Shown here piece by piece: positions 1 through 9,132 of a stretch of DNA of 64,000 nt (positions are counted from its first letter, which is position 1; the number at the start of each line of letters is the position of its first letter). Source of the stretch: DATFDN01 sp963756495 (GTDB lineage: Bacteria; Pseudomonadota; Alphaproteobacteria; Acetobacterales; Acetobacteraceae); assembly GCA_963756495.1 (NCBI GenBank), contig CAVWNS010000014.1:310001-374000 (forward strand), read 5' to 3'. The notes beneath the pieces were generated by a model. The model searched no databases, was not told where the DNA came from, and worked only from the letters and a program-made list of their open reading frames with translations. The translations under genes and the position numbers were made by a program.

Positions 1-829
1 GGCCTCCCGCAGGCGCTCCATGGCCAGATCCGCCCCCGGAACGTCGACCCCCGCCTCGCGCGCCATCTCCAGTGCGTAGGAGAGGTCCTTCATGGCGTAG
101 CGCGTCGAGAAGGCGCGCTCGGGGAAGTCGCCGGGCAGCATCGCCTTCATGCCGTGGCTGCGCAGCACGAAACTGTCGCCCGAGCCCTTGGCGATGGCCG
201 GCAGCAGCACCTCGGCGCGGCACGCCCTGGCGCCGGCCCAGCGCCATCGCCTCGGCCAGCGCCTGCGTATTCTGGAAAACCAGCATGTTGTTGAGGATTT
301 TCACCACCTGGCCGCATGCCGACCTTCCCGCAATGCGTGATGTCGGTGCCCATCGTCGCCAGCACCGGGCGGACATGGGCGAACATCGCCTCGCTCGCGC
401 CGACCATGATGGACAGCTCGCCGCGCGCCGCCGCCTCGCGCGTGCGGGCCACCGGCGCATCCGCGAAACCGATGCCCGCGCCCGCCAGCCGCGCGCCGAT
501 CTCGCGGGTCAGCGCGACGGGCGAGGTGCTGGTGTCCACCACGCACTGCCCCGCCGCCAGGCGCGGCTCGATCGCCGCGACCACGTCCTGCACGGCGCGC
601 CCGTCGGGCAGCGACAGCAGGATCAGGTCGCAGCGTCGCGATCTCGGCTTGCATGGCCGCGGCCGTGACCCCCGACGCCCGCGAGCCGCTCCAGCGGCTC
701 CTGGCGCAGATCGTGCGCGAGCACCGGCCAGCCGCCCCGGCGCGCGAGATGGCCGCACATCGGCTCGCCCATCACGCCGAGCCCAATGAACCCGATGCGC
801 GCGATCGGGCGCAGCGCCGTCCCGCTCAT
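1..829 (-). pseudogene. NAD-binding 3-hydroxyisobutyrate dehydrogenase-family oxidoreductase, frameshifted, 3' end outside window
   Basis: The product would be a beta-hydroxyacid dehydrogenase oxidising a small 3-hydroxyacid with NAD(P). From the ATG at 829 the N-terminus carries the Rossmann motif GFIGLGVMGEPM. The middle part (DLILLSLPDG, VVDTSTSP, then GKVG) is read only after a frame change near 640-690. A further change near 310-320 is needed for the part KILNNMLVFQNTQALAEAM, and another near 235 for the tail. The tail (MKDLSYALEMAREAGVD) runs off the left edge, so the stop is not seen. A paralogue, intact, lies at 12192-13076. Three frame breaks in one gene mean either decay or poor base calling; the residues on either side of each break still fit the family. 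Confidence 0.75.
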
Positions 830-941
830 TCTTGGCTCCTCCATCCCCTCGCCACAGGCAGTCTGCGAACCCCGCCCAGGGCTGTCAAAGCGGGCCGTGC
901 CGGGCGATGCTGCGCCGGCAGGGCAGGGGAGAGCCGCCGAT

Positions 942-1824
942 GTATGCCGCGTGCGCGGAACCCGGATGTACTTCGACATCGAAGGCGCGGGCCTGGTGCC
1001 CGAGGGCGCGACGATGCGCGAGCGGCCGGTCGCGCTGGTGATCCACGGCGGCCCCGGCGGCGACCATTCGGGCTTCAAGCCCGGCATGAGCCCGCTCGCC
1101 CAACGGATGCAGCTCGTCTATTTCGACCATCGCGGTCAGGGCCGCTCCGATCGCGCCGACCCGCCCACCTACACGCTGGACGAGAACGTGCAGGACATGG
1201 AGGCGCTGCGCCGCCATCTCGGCCTCGGTCCCGTCGTCAGCATCGGCACCTCCTATGGTGGCATGGTCGCGATGGCGCACGCCGCCCGCTATCCGGAGGC
1301 GGTCTCGCACCTTGTCCTGATCGTCACCGCCGCGCATGGCGGGTTCATTCCCCGTGCCCAGGCGATCCTGGCCGAGCGCGGCACCGACGCACAGCGGCAG
1401 GCGTGCGAGAAGCTGTGGACAGGCGGGTTCCAGACGGATGCCGAGATGCGCGAGTACTATCGCCTGATGGGCCCGCTCTACGCCCGCCGCCATGACGAGA
1501 GCGCGGCGGCAGCCGGCCGCGCCCGCGCCGACGTACTCGCCGGAGCCGCTGAACCGCGCCTTCGGGCCCGAGGGGTTCCTGCGCGGCTTCGACCTGCGCC
1601 CGGAACTGTCGCGCATCATCGCGCCGACGCTGATCCTCGCCGGCCGGCACGACTGGATCTGCCCGCCCGAATTCTCCGAGGAGATCCACCGGCTGATCCC
1701 GGGCTCGCAACTGCGAATGTTCGAGCACAGCAGCCATTCGATCCGGGTGGACGAGCCGGCGGCGATGATCGAGGCGATCACGACGTTCGTGGAAGATTCC
1801 CCGGCTGGGCGAAGCGGAGGCTGA
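942..1824 (+). pseudogene. alpha/beta hydrolase (prolyl-aminopeptidase-like), frameshifted
   Basis: A serine hydrolase of the alpha/beta fold. The sequence shows the oxyanion-region HGGPGGDHS, the nucleophile elbow GTSYGG, the acid GRHDW and the histidine segment SSHSIRVDEP, so all catalytic parts are present. The likely start is the ATG at 942 (MYAACAEPG), but a frame change near 965 is needed to reach MYFDIEGAGLVPEG, and a second near 1495 joins the core to the C-terminal part carrying Asp and His. It is divergent from the dehydrogenase at 1-829, and its 3' end overlaps the convergent NrfD-like gene by about 47 bp. The substrate cannot be told; proline iminopeptidase is only the nearest named relative. 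Confidence 0.7.
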
Positions 1825-2764
1825 TCGCCGGGTCCAGCGCCGATTCGTCGCCGGCGGCCATGAAGGCGATCCGCAGGATCGCGCTGCCGGCCAGGATCGC
1901 CAGGGAGGCGAGGGCGGACAGCGCCCGCGACCGTCGCGGCAACAGCATCAGCGAGGCCGCGTGCAGCCCGAGGGGCACGACCGTCCCCAACCCGTCGGCG
2001 CCGACCTCCTCGATCAAACCCGGCAGCGTCTTCAGCGCGCCGTCGACTCCCTTGCGGCGATACTGCTCGTCGGCCGCGAGCGTGGCCGCCAGCTCCAGCG
2101 CCAGCGCCGCCAGCGCGACCTTGTCGAGGTCGCGCCCGATCCGGCTGCGGCGCCCCTCGCCCAGCGACAGCGCCGCCGCCCCCGCCGCCACCGACGAGGC
2201 GCCGAAGCGCACGGCGGTTGCGCGCGGCGCTGCGGCCCAGAGCGGGGTGCTGGTGGCCGACAGCAAGGACGCGGTGTAGGTCGCGATCCCGGCGCCGGTC
2301 ACTGCGGCCGGGACCTGCGCCGCACGGGCAATCCAGCGCAACCATCCCAGACCCGCCACGCGCGAAGCGACGAACTGCGCCCCGGCGGTCGCCGTGCTGA
2401 ACACGCCAAAGGCCACCAGAATCCAGCTCCCGATCGACATCGGCGACGTGGCCTTGAACAGCCGCAGCATGTTGTAGAACCGGCGTGGCGTGTGCAGGTC
2501 GGAGATCAGCAGCGCCGTGCCCAATGTCGGGGCGAGCACCGACAGGTACCGCCCCCGCCGCGCCGCCGGGGCGGCGGCTCGGCCACGCGCCAGGTCGAGC
2601 AAGGTCGAGAGCAGCATCGCCCCGCCCGACAGGCCGGCGATGAAGATGTAGCCGCCCACCATCCAGTTGTTGAACGGCGCCGCCTTGACCTGCTCGCGGC
2701 CGTAGTAGGTCGTCCCGTCCCAGCCTTCGTTCCGCTGGACGGGCGCTCCGGCGTCGTCGGGCAT
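1778..2764 (-). CDS. nrfD: NrfD/PsrC-family membrane subunit of formate dehydrogenase
   Basis: A 328-residue polytopic membrane protein of the NrfD/PsrC family, which passes electrons between an iron-sulfur subunit and the quinone pool. After a hydrophilic N-terminus containing GWDGTTYYGREQVKAAPFNN come repeated hydrophobic helices beginning with MVGGYIFIAGLSGGAMLLS. The segment DLHTPRRFYNMLRLFK is typical of the family. It starts 10 bp after the stop of the four-cluster ferredoxin gene, with GAGGG upstream, so the two form an operon. It takes the place of the FdnI-type cytochrome b of the E. coli enzyme; no haem-ligand pattern is evident. Partnership with the selenoprotein at 4016 is inferred from context. 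Confidence 0.85.
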   Translation of the reverse strand: MPDDAGAPVQRNEGWDGTTYYGREQVKAAPFNNWMVGGYIFIAGLSGGAMLLSTLLDLARGRAAAPAARRGRYLSVLAPTLGTALLISDLHTPRRFYNMLRLFKATSPMSIGSWILVAFGVFSTATAGAQFVASRVAGLGWLRWIARAAQVPAAVTGAGIATYTASLLSATSTPLWAAAPRATAVRFGASSVAAGAAALSLGEGRRSRIGRDLDKVALAALALELAATLAADEQYRRKGVDGALKTLPGLIEEVGADGLGTVVPLGLHAASLMLLPRRSRALSALASLAILAGSAILRIAFMAAGDESALDPAISLRFAQPGNLPRTS

Positions 2765-2774
2765 GGCGTGTCCC

Positions 2775-3659
2775 TCAGGCGTTGCGGGTGAAGGTAAACA
2801 GCGCCGCGACCGCCAGCCCCGCGGCAGCGGCCAGCCCGGCCGCGAGGCTCGGCAGCGTGCGGTTGGAGGCCCGCGTCGGCGCGGGCGGCAGATTGTAGAC
2901 CTCGGGCCGATCCGTCAGCAGGAAGAAGGCGTGCAGGTGGTCAAGCCCGCCCGTCGCGCCGGGCGCACCGGGCGTTCCATAGAGATAAGCCGTATCGACG
3001 CCGACCTCGTGGAGTGCCTCGACCCGCTTCTCGGCGCGCGCGGTCAGCTCCGCCACCTCGCCGAACTGGATGGAATCGGTCGGACAGGCCTTCGCGCAGG
3101 CCGGCTCCAACCCGCCCTTCAGCCGGTCGTAGCAGAGCGTGCATTTATGCGCCTTCCCGTCCGACATGCTGAGGTCGATGACGCCGAACGGGCACGCCGG
3201 CTGGCAGTAGCCGCAGCCGTTGCAGATGTCCTGCTGCACGACCACGGTGTGGAACTCGGTGTAGAACAGCGCGCCCGTGGGGCACGCCTCCAGGCACGGC
3301 GCATTGTGGCAGTGCTTGCACACGTCGCTCATCATCAGCCAGCCGCTCTGGAAGGCGGACTGTGTGTCGTCGCGCACCGATCGCTCGATGAAGTTCACAT
3401 GCCGCCAGGTGTGCGCCGACAGCCGGCCGGTATTGTCGTAGCTGTCGCCGGTCAGGTGGAGCTCGTCGGCGGGCAGGTTGTTCCACTCCTTGCACGCCAC
3501 CTCGCACGCCTTGCAGCCGATGCAGAGCGTGGTGTCGGTGAAGAAGCCGTAGGACCGGCCGGCCACGATCTTCACCCCCGCGGTCAGCTCGAACTCGTCG
3601 GTGATCATCCGGTCGAGGCTGGACTCCGGGTACTCCAGCGCCCGTGGGTGCATATCCAT
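2775..3659 (-). CDS. fdhB: formate dehydrogenase iron-sulfur (beta) subunit
   Basis: Electron-transfer subunit of a formate dehydrogenase, 294 residues, the size of E. coli FdnH/FdoH. Four cysteine sets for [4Fe-4S] clusters are visible: C46/49/52/56, C114/117/122/126, C146/149/152/156 and C173/176/188/192. The C-terminus has one hydrophobic helix (about 270-290), as in FdnH, which would anchor it beside the NrfD subunit. The start at 3659 follows AGGAGC; an alternative ATG lies two codons in. It sits between a small unknown gene and nrfD on the minus strand, divergent from the catalytic gene. The electron path would be molybdopterin and Sec site, then these clusters, then NrfD and quinone. 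Confidence 0.92.
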   Translation of the reverse strand: MDMHPRALEYPESSLDRMITDEFELTAGVKIVAGRSYGFFTDTTLCIGCKACEVACKEWNNLPADELHLTGDSYDNTGRLSAHTWRHVNFIERSVRDDTQSAFQSGWLMMSDVCKHCHNAPCLEACPTGALFYTEFHTVVVQQDICNGCGYCQPACPFGVIDLSMSDGKAHKCTLCYDRLKGGLEPACAKACPTDSIQFGEVAELTARAEKRVEALHEVGVDTAYLYGTPGAPGATGGLDHLHAFFLLTDRPEVYNLPPAPTRASNRTLPSLAAGLAAAAGLAVAALFTFTRNA

Positions 3660-3668
3660 GCGCCGCTC

Positions 3669-3893
3669 CTACCGGTTCAGCCGCGCGATCGAGCGGGCGA
3701 CGAAGCCGATCACGTTCTCGCCGGGATCGTAGCCAACGCGCACCAACGCCTGCTCGCGCTGCAACGGCGCAAGCTGTTCGGGCTCCAGGGACGCCTTGTG
3801 CGACAGCTCGAACTGGTGCGACACGCCGTCCAGGTCGCGAAGCTGGAACCGGCTCTCCTGCACGATCGTGACGATCCCCTCCATGGACTTCAT
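3669..3893 (-). CDS. small conserved-looking protein at head of formate dehydrogenase operon
   Basis: A 74-residue soluble protein that I do not recognise by name. It starts MKSMEGIVTIVQESRFQL and ends with GENVIGFVARSIARLNR. An upstream in-frame ATG at 4016 exists, but the extra residues are Arg/Pro-rich and overlap the start of the divergent fdhG, so the internal ATG at 3893 is preferred. It lies 9 bp upstream of fdhB and so is probably cotranscribed with it. With only context to go on, an accessory or assembly role for formate dehydrogenase is a guess. Confidence 0.6.
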   Translation of the reverse strand: MKSMEGIVTIVQESRFQLRDLDGVSHQFELSHKASLEPEQLAPLQREQALVRVGYDPGENVIGFVARSIARLNR

Positions 3894-4015
3894 CCAGAAC
3901 TCCGCCCGACCCGGGCCTACAATCCGTTGGGGGAGTTCCGGTTCCCTTGCGTGCAACCGGTCCCGACAAGCGGCGTTGCAGGCCGGCCGACGATTAGCCC
4001 CGGAGTCTTGCTGCA

Positions 4016-7000
4016 ATGAAAAAGCTGCGCCGCCGCCTGACGGACCGCGTCTCCGGGTTCATCGAGGACTGGTCGCTGCCGCGCCAGCTCCAGGGCCAGG
4101 ACGTGATGGCGGAAGCGGCGAAGAGCACGAGTTCCCGGACGCTGCGTCCCCGGCTAGAGGAGGCGGACCGGGTCGGCACCTCCATCTGCCCGTTCTGCGC
4201 CGTCGGCTGCGCGCAGCTCGTCTATGCCAGGAACGGCAAGCCCATCCACATCGAGGGCGACCCGCGCAGTCCGGTCAATCAAGGCACGCTTTGTCCCAAG
4301 GGCGCCGGCACGCTCGGGATGCTGCTGAGCCCGGCCCGCATCAATCAGGTCCTGTACCGCGCGCCGCATTCGGATCACTGGGAGCCGCGCCCGCTTGAAT
4401 GGGCGATGGACCGGGTGGCGGAGCGGATGAAGCAGACCCGCGACGAGACCTTCGTCACCACGCTGGAGGACGGCACCAAGGTCAACCACACGCTGGGTAT
4501 CGGCTCGCTCGGCGGGGCTACGCTGGACAACGAAGAAAACTACCTGATGAAGAAGCTGTTCGGCGGCGGCCTCGGCATGGCGAACATCGAGAACCAAGCC
4601 AGGATCTGACACTCCTCCTCGGTCCCCAGTTTGGGGACCACGTTCGGACGCGGCGCGGCGACCATGGCCCTATGGGACCTGGCCAACAGCGACGTCATCA
4701 CCGTCATGGGCTCGAACATGGCGGAAAACCATCCCGTGGCGTTCCGCTTCGTCACCGAGGCGAAGTCGCGCGGCGCGACCGTCATCCACGTCGATCCGCG
4801 GTTCACCCGCACCTCGGCGCTGGCCGACATCCACGCGCCGATCCGCTCGGGCAGCGACATTGCTTTCCTGGGCGGCATCATCCACCACATCCTGGAGAAC
4901 GACCTGTGGTTCCGTGACTGGGTGATGGCGTACACCAACATCGCGGCCATCGTCGAGGACGGCTACCGCGACCCCGAGGAGACGGGCGGCGTGTTCTCGG
5001 GCTTCAATCCCGACGACGCCGGCTACAAGGTCGATACCTGGCAATACAAGGGCGAGGTGGTGCCCTCGGCCCTGGCTGAGCACACGCCGCCGTTGGCCGA
5101 GAAGGACGCGGCGGCGGGCGAGCGGGAGATGACGAGGCACCCGCCGCCCGGCGATCCCACGCTCCAGCACCCGAACTGCGTCTATCAGATCATGCGTCGC
5201 CACTTCGCCCGCTACACGCCCGAGATGGTGGAGCGTGCGACGGGCTGCCCGAAGGCGATGTTCCTGCGGATCGCCGACGCCATCGCCCGCAACTCGGGGC
5301 GCGAGCGCACCGGTGCCTTCTGCTACGCGGTCGGCTGGACGCATCACTCGACGGGCGTGCAGATGATCCGCGCGGCCTCGATCATCCAGGGCCTGCTCGG
5401 CAATGCCGGCCGGCCGGGGGGCGGGGTGATGGCGCTGCGCGGGCATTGCAGCATCCAGGGCAGCACGGACATCCCGACGCTCTACAACATGCTGCCGACC
5501 TACCTGCCGCAGCCGGATGCGATGAAGCAGCATCAATCGCTGAAGGCGTTCCTGAGCGCCGAGACGCCGCTGACAGGATGGTGGCACAACTTCCCCAAAT
5601 ACATGGTCAGCCTGCTCAAGGCCTGGTACGGGGAAGCGGCCACCACGGCGAACGACTACTGCTACGACTACGTGCCCAAGATGACGGGCGACCACTCCCA
5701 GTTGCCGATGACATTGGCGATGGTGGACGGGGTGGTGAAGGGACAGCTGGTGCTCGGCCAGAACCCGGTCGTGGGCGGCGCCAACTCCGACCTGATCGAG
5801 CGCGGGCTTTCCAAGCTGGAATGGCTCGTCGTGCGCGACTTCGCGATGACCGAAACGGCGGATTTCTGGCAGAAGGGCCGTCTCGTGCAACGCGGCGAGC
5901 TGCGACCGGAGGACATCGGCACGGAAATCTTCTTCTTCCCGAGCGCGATGGCGGCCGAGAAGGAGGGCACGGTCACCAACACCTCGCGTCTCGTGCAGTG
6001 GCACGACAAGGTCTGCGAGCCGCCCGGCGACAGCCGCTCCGAGACCTGGTTCGTATACCATCTCGGCCGGCGGCTGAAGGCTATGTACGCCGCCAGCAGC
6101 GATCCCCGCGACCGGCCGATCCAGGCGCTGACCTGGGACTATCCGACCAGCGGCGCCATCGCCGAGCCGGATGCCGCCGCCGTGCTGCGCGAAATCAACG
6201 GACGGCGCCTGTCCGACGGCAAGCTGTTGCAGAGCTTCGAGGAGATCAAGGACGATGGCTCTACCGCCGTCGGCGGCTGGCTCTACACCGGCATCTTCCA
6301 CGACGAGCACGACAACAAGGCGCGCTCGCGCAAGCCCGACGGCCCCTCCGGCCCTGGCAGCCATGCCGGCTGGGCGTGGGCGTGGCCCGCCAACCGGCGG
6401 ACCATGTACAACCGCGCCTCCGCCGACCCCGACGGCAAGCCGTGGTCGGAGCGCAAGAAGATGATCTGGTGGGACGAGGAGAAGGGCGAGTGGACCGGCA
6501 AGGACGTGCCGGACTTCGAGAAGACCACCAAGCCGACGATGCGGCCGAACTACTGGCTGCATCCCAGGGGCATGAAGGCGCTGTCGGGGGCCGACCCGTT
6601 CATCATGGAGGCGGACGGCAAGTGCCAATTGTTCGCCCCGTCGGGCCTGAAGGACGGACCGTTGCCGACCTACTACGAGCCGGTCGAGAGCCCGGTGCGC
6701 AACCTGTTTTATCCTGACCAGCAGATGAACCCGGCGGCGAAGCTATGGCCGCGCCCCGGCAACGAGATCCACGAGGCCGCCGACCCGCGCTTTCCCTACG
6801 TGTTCACCACGTTCCGCCTGACTGAGCTGCATTGCGGCGGCATCGCCACCCGCGTCATGCCGCACACCGCCGAGCTGCAACCCGAGGCGTTCGTGGAAAT
6901 CTCGACCGAGCTGGCCGTCGAGCATGGGGTCGGGAACCTCGATTGGGTGGTGCTCTCCACGGCGCGCGGCGAGATCGAGGTCAAGGCGATGGTCACGCAG

Positions 7001-7216
7001 CGGCTGCGGCCGTTTTCGATCGACGGGCGGCTTGTGCACCAGATCGGCATGCCCTGGGTGTACGGCTGGAACGGCTTCGCGCGCGGCGACATCGCCAACG
7101 TGCTGCTGGGCATCTACGGCGACCCGAACACGAGCATCCATACGACGAAGGCGCTGACCTGCAATCTGCGCAAGGGACGGCTGGCGCGGCCCGGCGGGGT
7201 CGGCCGTGGCCAGTGA
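4016..7216 (+). CDS. fdhG: formate dehydrogenase major subunit, selenocysteine-containing (UGA readthrough at 4607-4609)
   Basis: Catalytic subunit oxidising formate to CO2 at a bis-molybdopterin guanine dinucleotide Mo/W centre. The gene has 1066 sense codons with one in-frame TGA at codon 198, in the context NQARI-U-HSS. This is the exact place of Sec196 in E. coli FdnG (HQARI-U-HSP), and the homology continues at once with TFGRGA and VDPRFTRTSALADIHAPIRSG. The N-terminal [4Fe-4S] cysteines are C58, C61, C65 and C93. The molybdopterin-binding C-terminal domain ends with LTCNLRKGRL. There is no convincing Tat signal: the MKKLRRRL start has no hydrophobic stretch after it, unlike FdnG, so the active site may face the cytoplasm. 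GGAG about 11 nt upstream supports the start. An automatic caller would split this into two genes. Confidence 0.93.
4607..4639 (+). promoter_or_regulatory. UGA selenocysteine codon and bacterial SECIS-like hairpin
   Basis: The TGA at 4607-4609 is followed by 11 nt and then a perfect 7-bp stem (GGTCCCC at 4621-4627 with GGGGACC at 4633-4639) closing a 5-nt AGTTT loop. Bacterial SECIS elements bound by SelB lie inside the coding region, with the apical stem-loop about 11 nt after the UGA and a G-U in the loop. All of that fits here. The bulged U of the E. coli fdhF stem is not seen. The hairpin also encodes in-frame conserved residues, so part of its sequence is constrained by protein. Confidence 0.85.
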
Positions 7217-7514
7217 AAACACCGGTGACCAGCCCGGGCCGCGCGCGCTGGCGCTAATCGACAAGCTGCTGACCGAGCGCCCGCACAAGGTCGGCCACGA
7301 CTTCTCGAAAACGACGCGTTGCCTGTCGGCCTATCGCGACGAACTGATCGGCCGCCTGCGCGCCAGCGGTGCCGCGCATGACCGCGCGCATCTCGACGCG
7401 GTCAATGCCGTCCTCTCGGTGGTCGTCGGCGGCCATTTCCCTCTCGGCGGCATCCCCTGGCCGCATATCGAGAAGGCGTGCGAGCGGTTACGCGCGGTGC
7501 TGGCCAAGGGGTAG
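7206..7514 (+). CDS. small protein translationally coupled to fdhG
   Basis: A 102-residue soluble protein starting with GTG at 7206, inside the last codons of fdhG, so the two are overlapping and presumably coupled. The sequence is rich in Arg, Ala and His (SKTTRCLSAYRDELIGRL; HFPLGGIPWPHIEKACERLRAVL), without a signal peptide or membrane segment. I do not recognise a named family. It is not FdhD or FdhE by any motif I can see (no CxxC pairs). A role in formate dehydrogenase maturation is only suggested by the overlap. Confidence 0.65.
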   Translation: MASENTGDQPGPRALALIDKLLTERPHKVGHDFSKTTRCLSAYRDELIGRLRASGAAHDRAHLDAVNAVLSVVVGGHFPLGGIPWPHIEKACERLRAVLAKG

Positions 7515-7550
7515 GTGTTCGGCGCGCAATCGGGCACTGAGACGCGCGCG

Positions 7551-7685
7551 ATGGCGCTGGTCGCGTTCCTGGCGCTGTTCTTCGGGCTGCTCGCGGCGGG
7601 GATGCCGATCTTCCTCGTGCTCGGCATTATCACCTATGTGCCCGCGCTGACCCTATGGGTGCCGTCGGTGGTCTACGGCACCTGA
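7551..7685 (+). pseudogene. N-terminal remnant of a TRAP transporter large permease (DctM-like)
   Basis: A 44-codon open frame, too short to be a working gene: MALVAFLALFFGLLAAGMPI followed by FLVLGIITYVPALTLW and an early TGA. The pattern of a hydrophobic first helix with G-x-P-I/V-F-x-L-G is the usual beginning of TRAP dicarboxylate DctM subunits, which are about 430 residues long. The rest of the gene is absent, because a convergent MFS gene ends 6 bp downstream. No DctP or DctQ gene is in the window. Identification rests on one helix, so it is moderate. Confidence 0.5.
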
Positions 7686-7691
7686 GCGACA

Positions 7692-9041
7692 TCAGGCGCG
7701 ACGCGCGCGGCCCGATTGCGCGAGAATCCAGACCAGGCCGAATGCCAGCGGCAGGATGCCAGCAGCAAGGAACGTAGCGCGGAATGCGAGGTCGAACGCG
7801 CCGGCCGGCGCCGCGCCGGTCCCCAAGCTGGCGTCGCGCATCGACTGGAACAGCAGCATCAGCGTCGCCGCCCCGAACACCAGGCCCATCGTGCGGGTCA
7901 GCATCGCAAGGCTGCCGGCGACCCCGCGATCGGCTTGCGGCAGGGCGGCGGTCACGCGGTCAAGATAGGCGACCTGGAACAGCCCGACCCCAATTCCCTG
8001 CACGGTCATCCCCGTGACGAGAAGCGCCAGCGATACGCCCCGTGCTGCACCTCCCGCGGCGATGGCGAGCAGCCCCACCGCCGCCAACAGGGCGCCACCG
8101 GCCAGGGGCCACGCCGCGCCCCGGCCCAGCACCCGGCCGGCGAGCGGCGCGACCAGCGCCACCGCCGCCGGGGAGGCGGCCAGCACCGCGCCGCGACTGA
8201 TATCCGAGAGTGCGGGCAACGACGCGAGAGCGAACGGCGCCAACAGCAGCACGGCAAATCCGGCCAGGTTCACCAGCAGGCTGCCGGCATTCAGCAGCAC
8301 GAAATCGGCGCGCCGGAACAGCCCGAGTTGGATGATCGGCGAGGGCGTCCTTCCCTCATGGCGCACGAACAGAGTCCCGGCAACCATGGCGGCACCGGCC
8401 GCGAGCATCGCCCAGGCCGGCTGGCGCATCGTGCCGAGCGCCAGCAGCAGGCCGCATAATGCGAGCACGAGCAGGACGGCGCCGGCCCAGTCGAAGGTTG
8501 GCGGCCCACCCGCGCGCGTGGGCGGAGCGAGCGGCAGTCGCAGTCCCAGCGCGCAACCGACAAGCGCGAGCGGGGCGCGGGCCCAGAACACGCAGGACCA
8601 GTCGAACCGGGTGAGCAGCAATCCGCCCAGCACCGGCCCCAGCGCCCCGGCAACGCCGAACGCGACGGTGTAGGCGGCGACGGCGCGCGGACGTAGCGCC
8701 TCCGCGTAGAGACCCGTCACCAACGCGGCACCGCAGCTCAGGACGAGGCCGGCGGCAATTCCTTGCAGTACCCGCCCGGCCAGCAGCCAGCCGAAGCTCG
8801 GCGCGAGCGCGCACAGCACGAACGCGACGGCGCTCCCGCCCGTGCCGAGAAGGAAGATGCGGCGGTGCCCGGCAATGTCGCCGACCCGGCCGAACACCAG
8901 GACCAGGCTGGCGCTGGCCAGCGTGTAGCTGATGACCACCCCCTGGATCGCGGGCAGAGCCAGGCCGAAATGGGCCGTGATGCGCGGGAAGTCCACGTTG
9001 ACGGCCGAATCGAGCGGCACCGTCGCGCTACCGAGCAGCAC
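7692..9041 (-). CDS. MFS transporter, DHA2 (EmrB/QacA-like) family
   Basis: Proton-driven exporter of the inner membrane with about 14 predicted helices over 449 residues, as in the EmrB/QacA drug family. The signature GRVGDIAGHRRIFLLG (loop 2-3) and the motif-C-like AYTVAFGVAGALGPVLGGLL are visible. The start is taken as GTG at 9041, giving MLLGSATVPLDSAVNVDFP. The family usually has about ten residues more, and the frame is open further upstream (CIDPWALAAV), but no ATG/GTG is found there, so the start may be damaged. No membrane-fusion partner or regulator lies beside it, and the substrate is unknown. Confidence 0.85.
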   Translation of the reverse strand: MLLGSATVPLDSAVNVDFPRITAHFGLALPAIQGVVISYTLASASLVLVFGRVGDIAGHRRIFLLGTGGSAVAFVLCALAPSFGWLLAGRVLQGIAAGLVLSCGAALVTGLYAEALRPRAVAAYTVAFGVAGALGPVLGGLLLTRFDWSCVFWARAPLALVGCALGLRLPLAPPTRAGGPPTFDWAGAVLLVLALCGLLLALGTMRQPAWAMLAAGAAMVAGTLFVRHEGRTPSPIIQLGLFRRADFVLLNAGSLLVNLAGFAVLLLAPFALASLPALSDISRGAVLAASPAAVALVAPLAGRVLGRGAAWPLAGGALLAAVGLLAIAAGGAARGVSLALLVTGMTVQGIGVGLFQVAYLDRVTAALPQADRGVAGSLAMLTRTMGLVFGAATLMLLFQSMRDASLGTGAAPAGAFDLAFRATFLAAGILPLAFGLVWILAQSGRARRA

Positions 9042-9084
9042 GGCGGCGAGCGCCCAGGGATCGATGCAGCTTTTCGCGCGCCGC

Positions 9085-9110
9085 GGCCGGGTGCGGGATC
9101 GCGCCCGGCC
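9085..9110 (-). terminator. candidate hairpin downstream of HU gene
   Basis: On the minus strand GGCCGGG pairs perfectly with CCCGGCC across a 12-nt loop that can pair further (GC with GC). It lies 23 bp after the HU-like stop. There is no U tract, so intrinsic termination would be weak; it may just be GC-rich spacer. Confidence 0.3.
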
Positions 9111-9132
9111 GGGGAGACCGGCGCCGGTCGTC

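Noticed and set aside
4607..4631. fdhG as a frameshifted or nonsense pseudogene of two ORFs
   Set aside because: The two parts are in the same frame and the TGA is at the Sec position of the family, followed by a SECIS-like hairpin.
4670..6628. A 652-codon minus-strand frame
   Set aside because: Shadow of fdhG caused by GC-rich third positions. Composition is His/Arg/Val-rich and no start signal is present.
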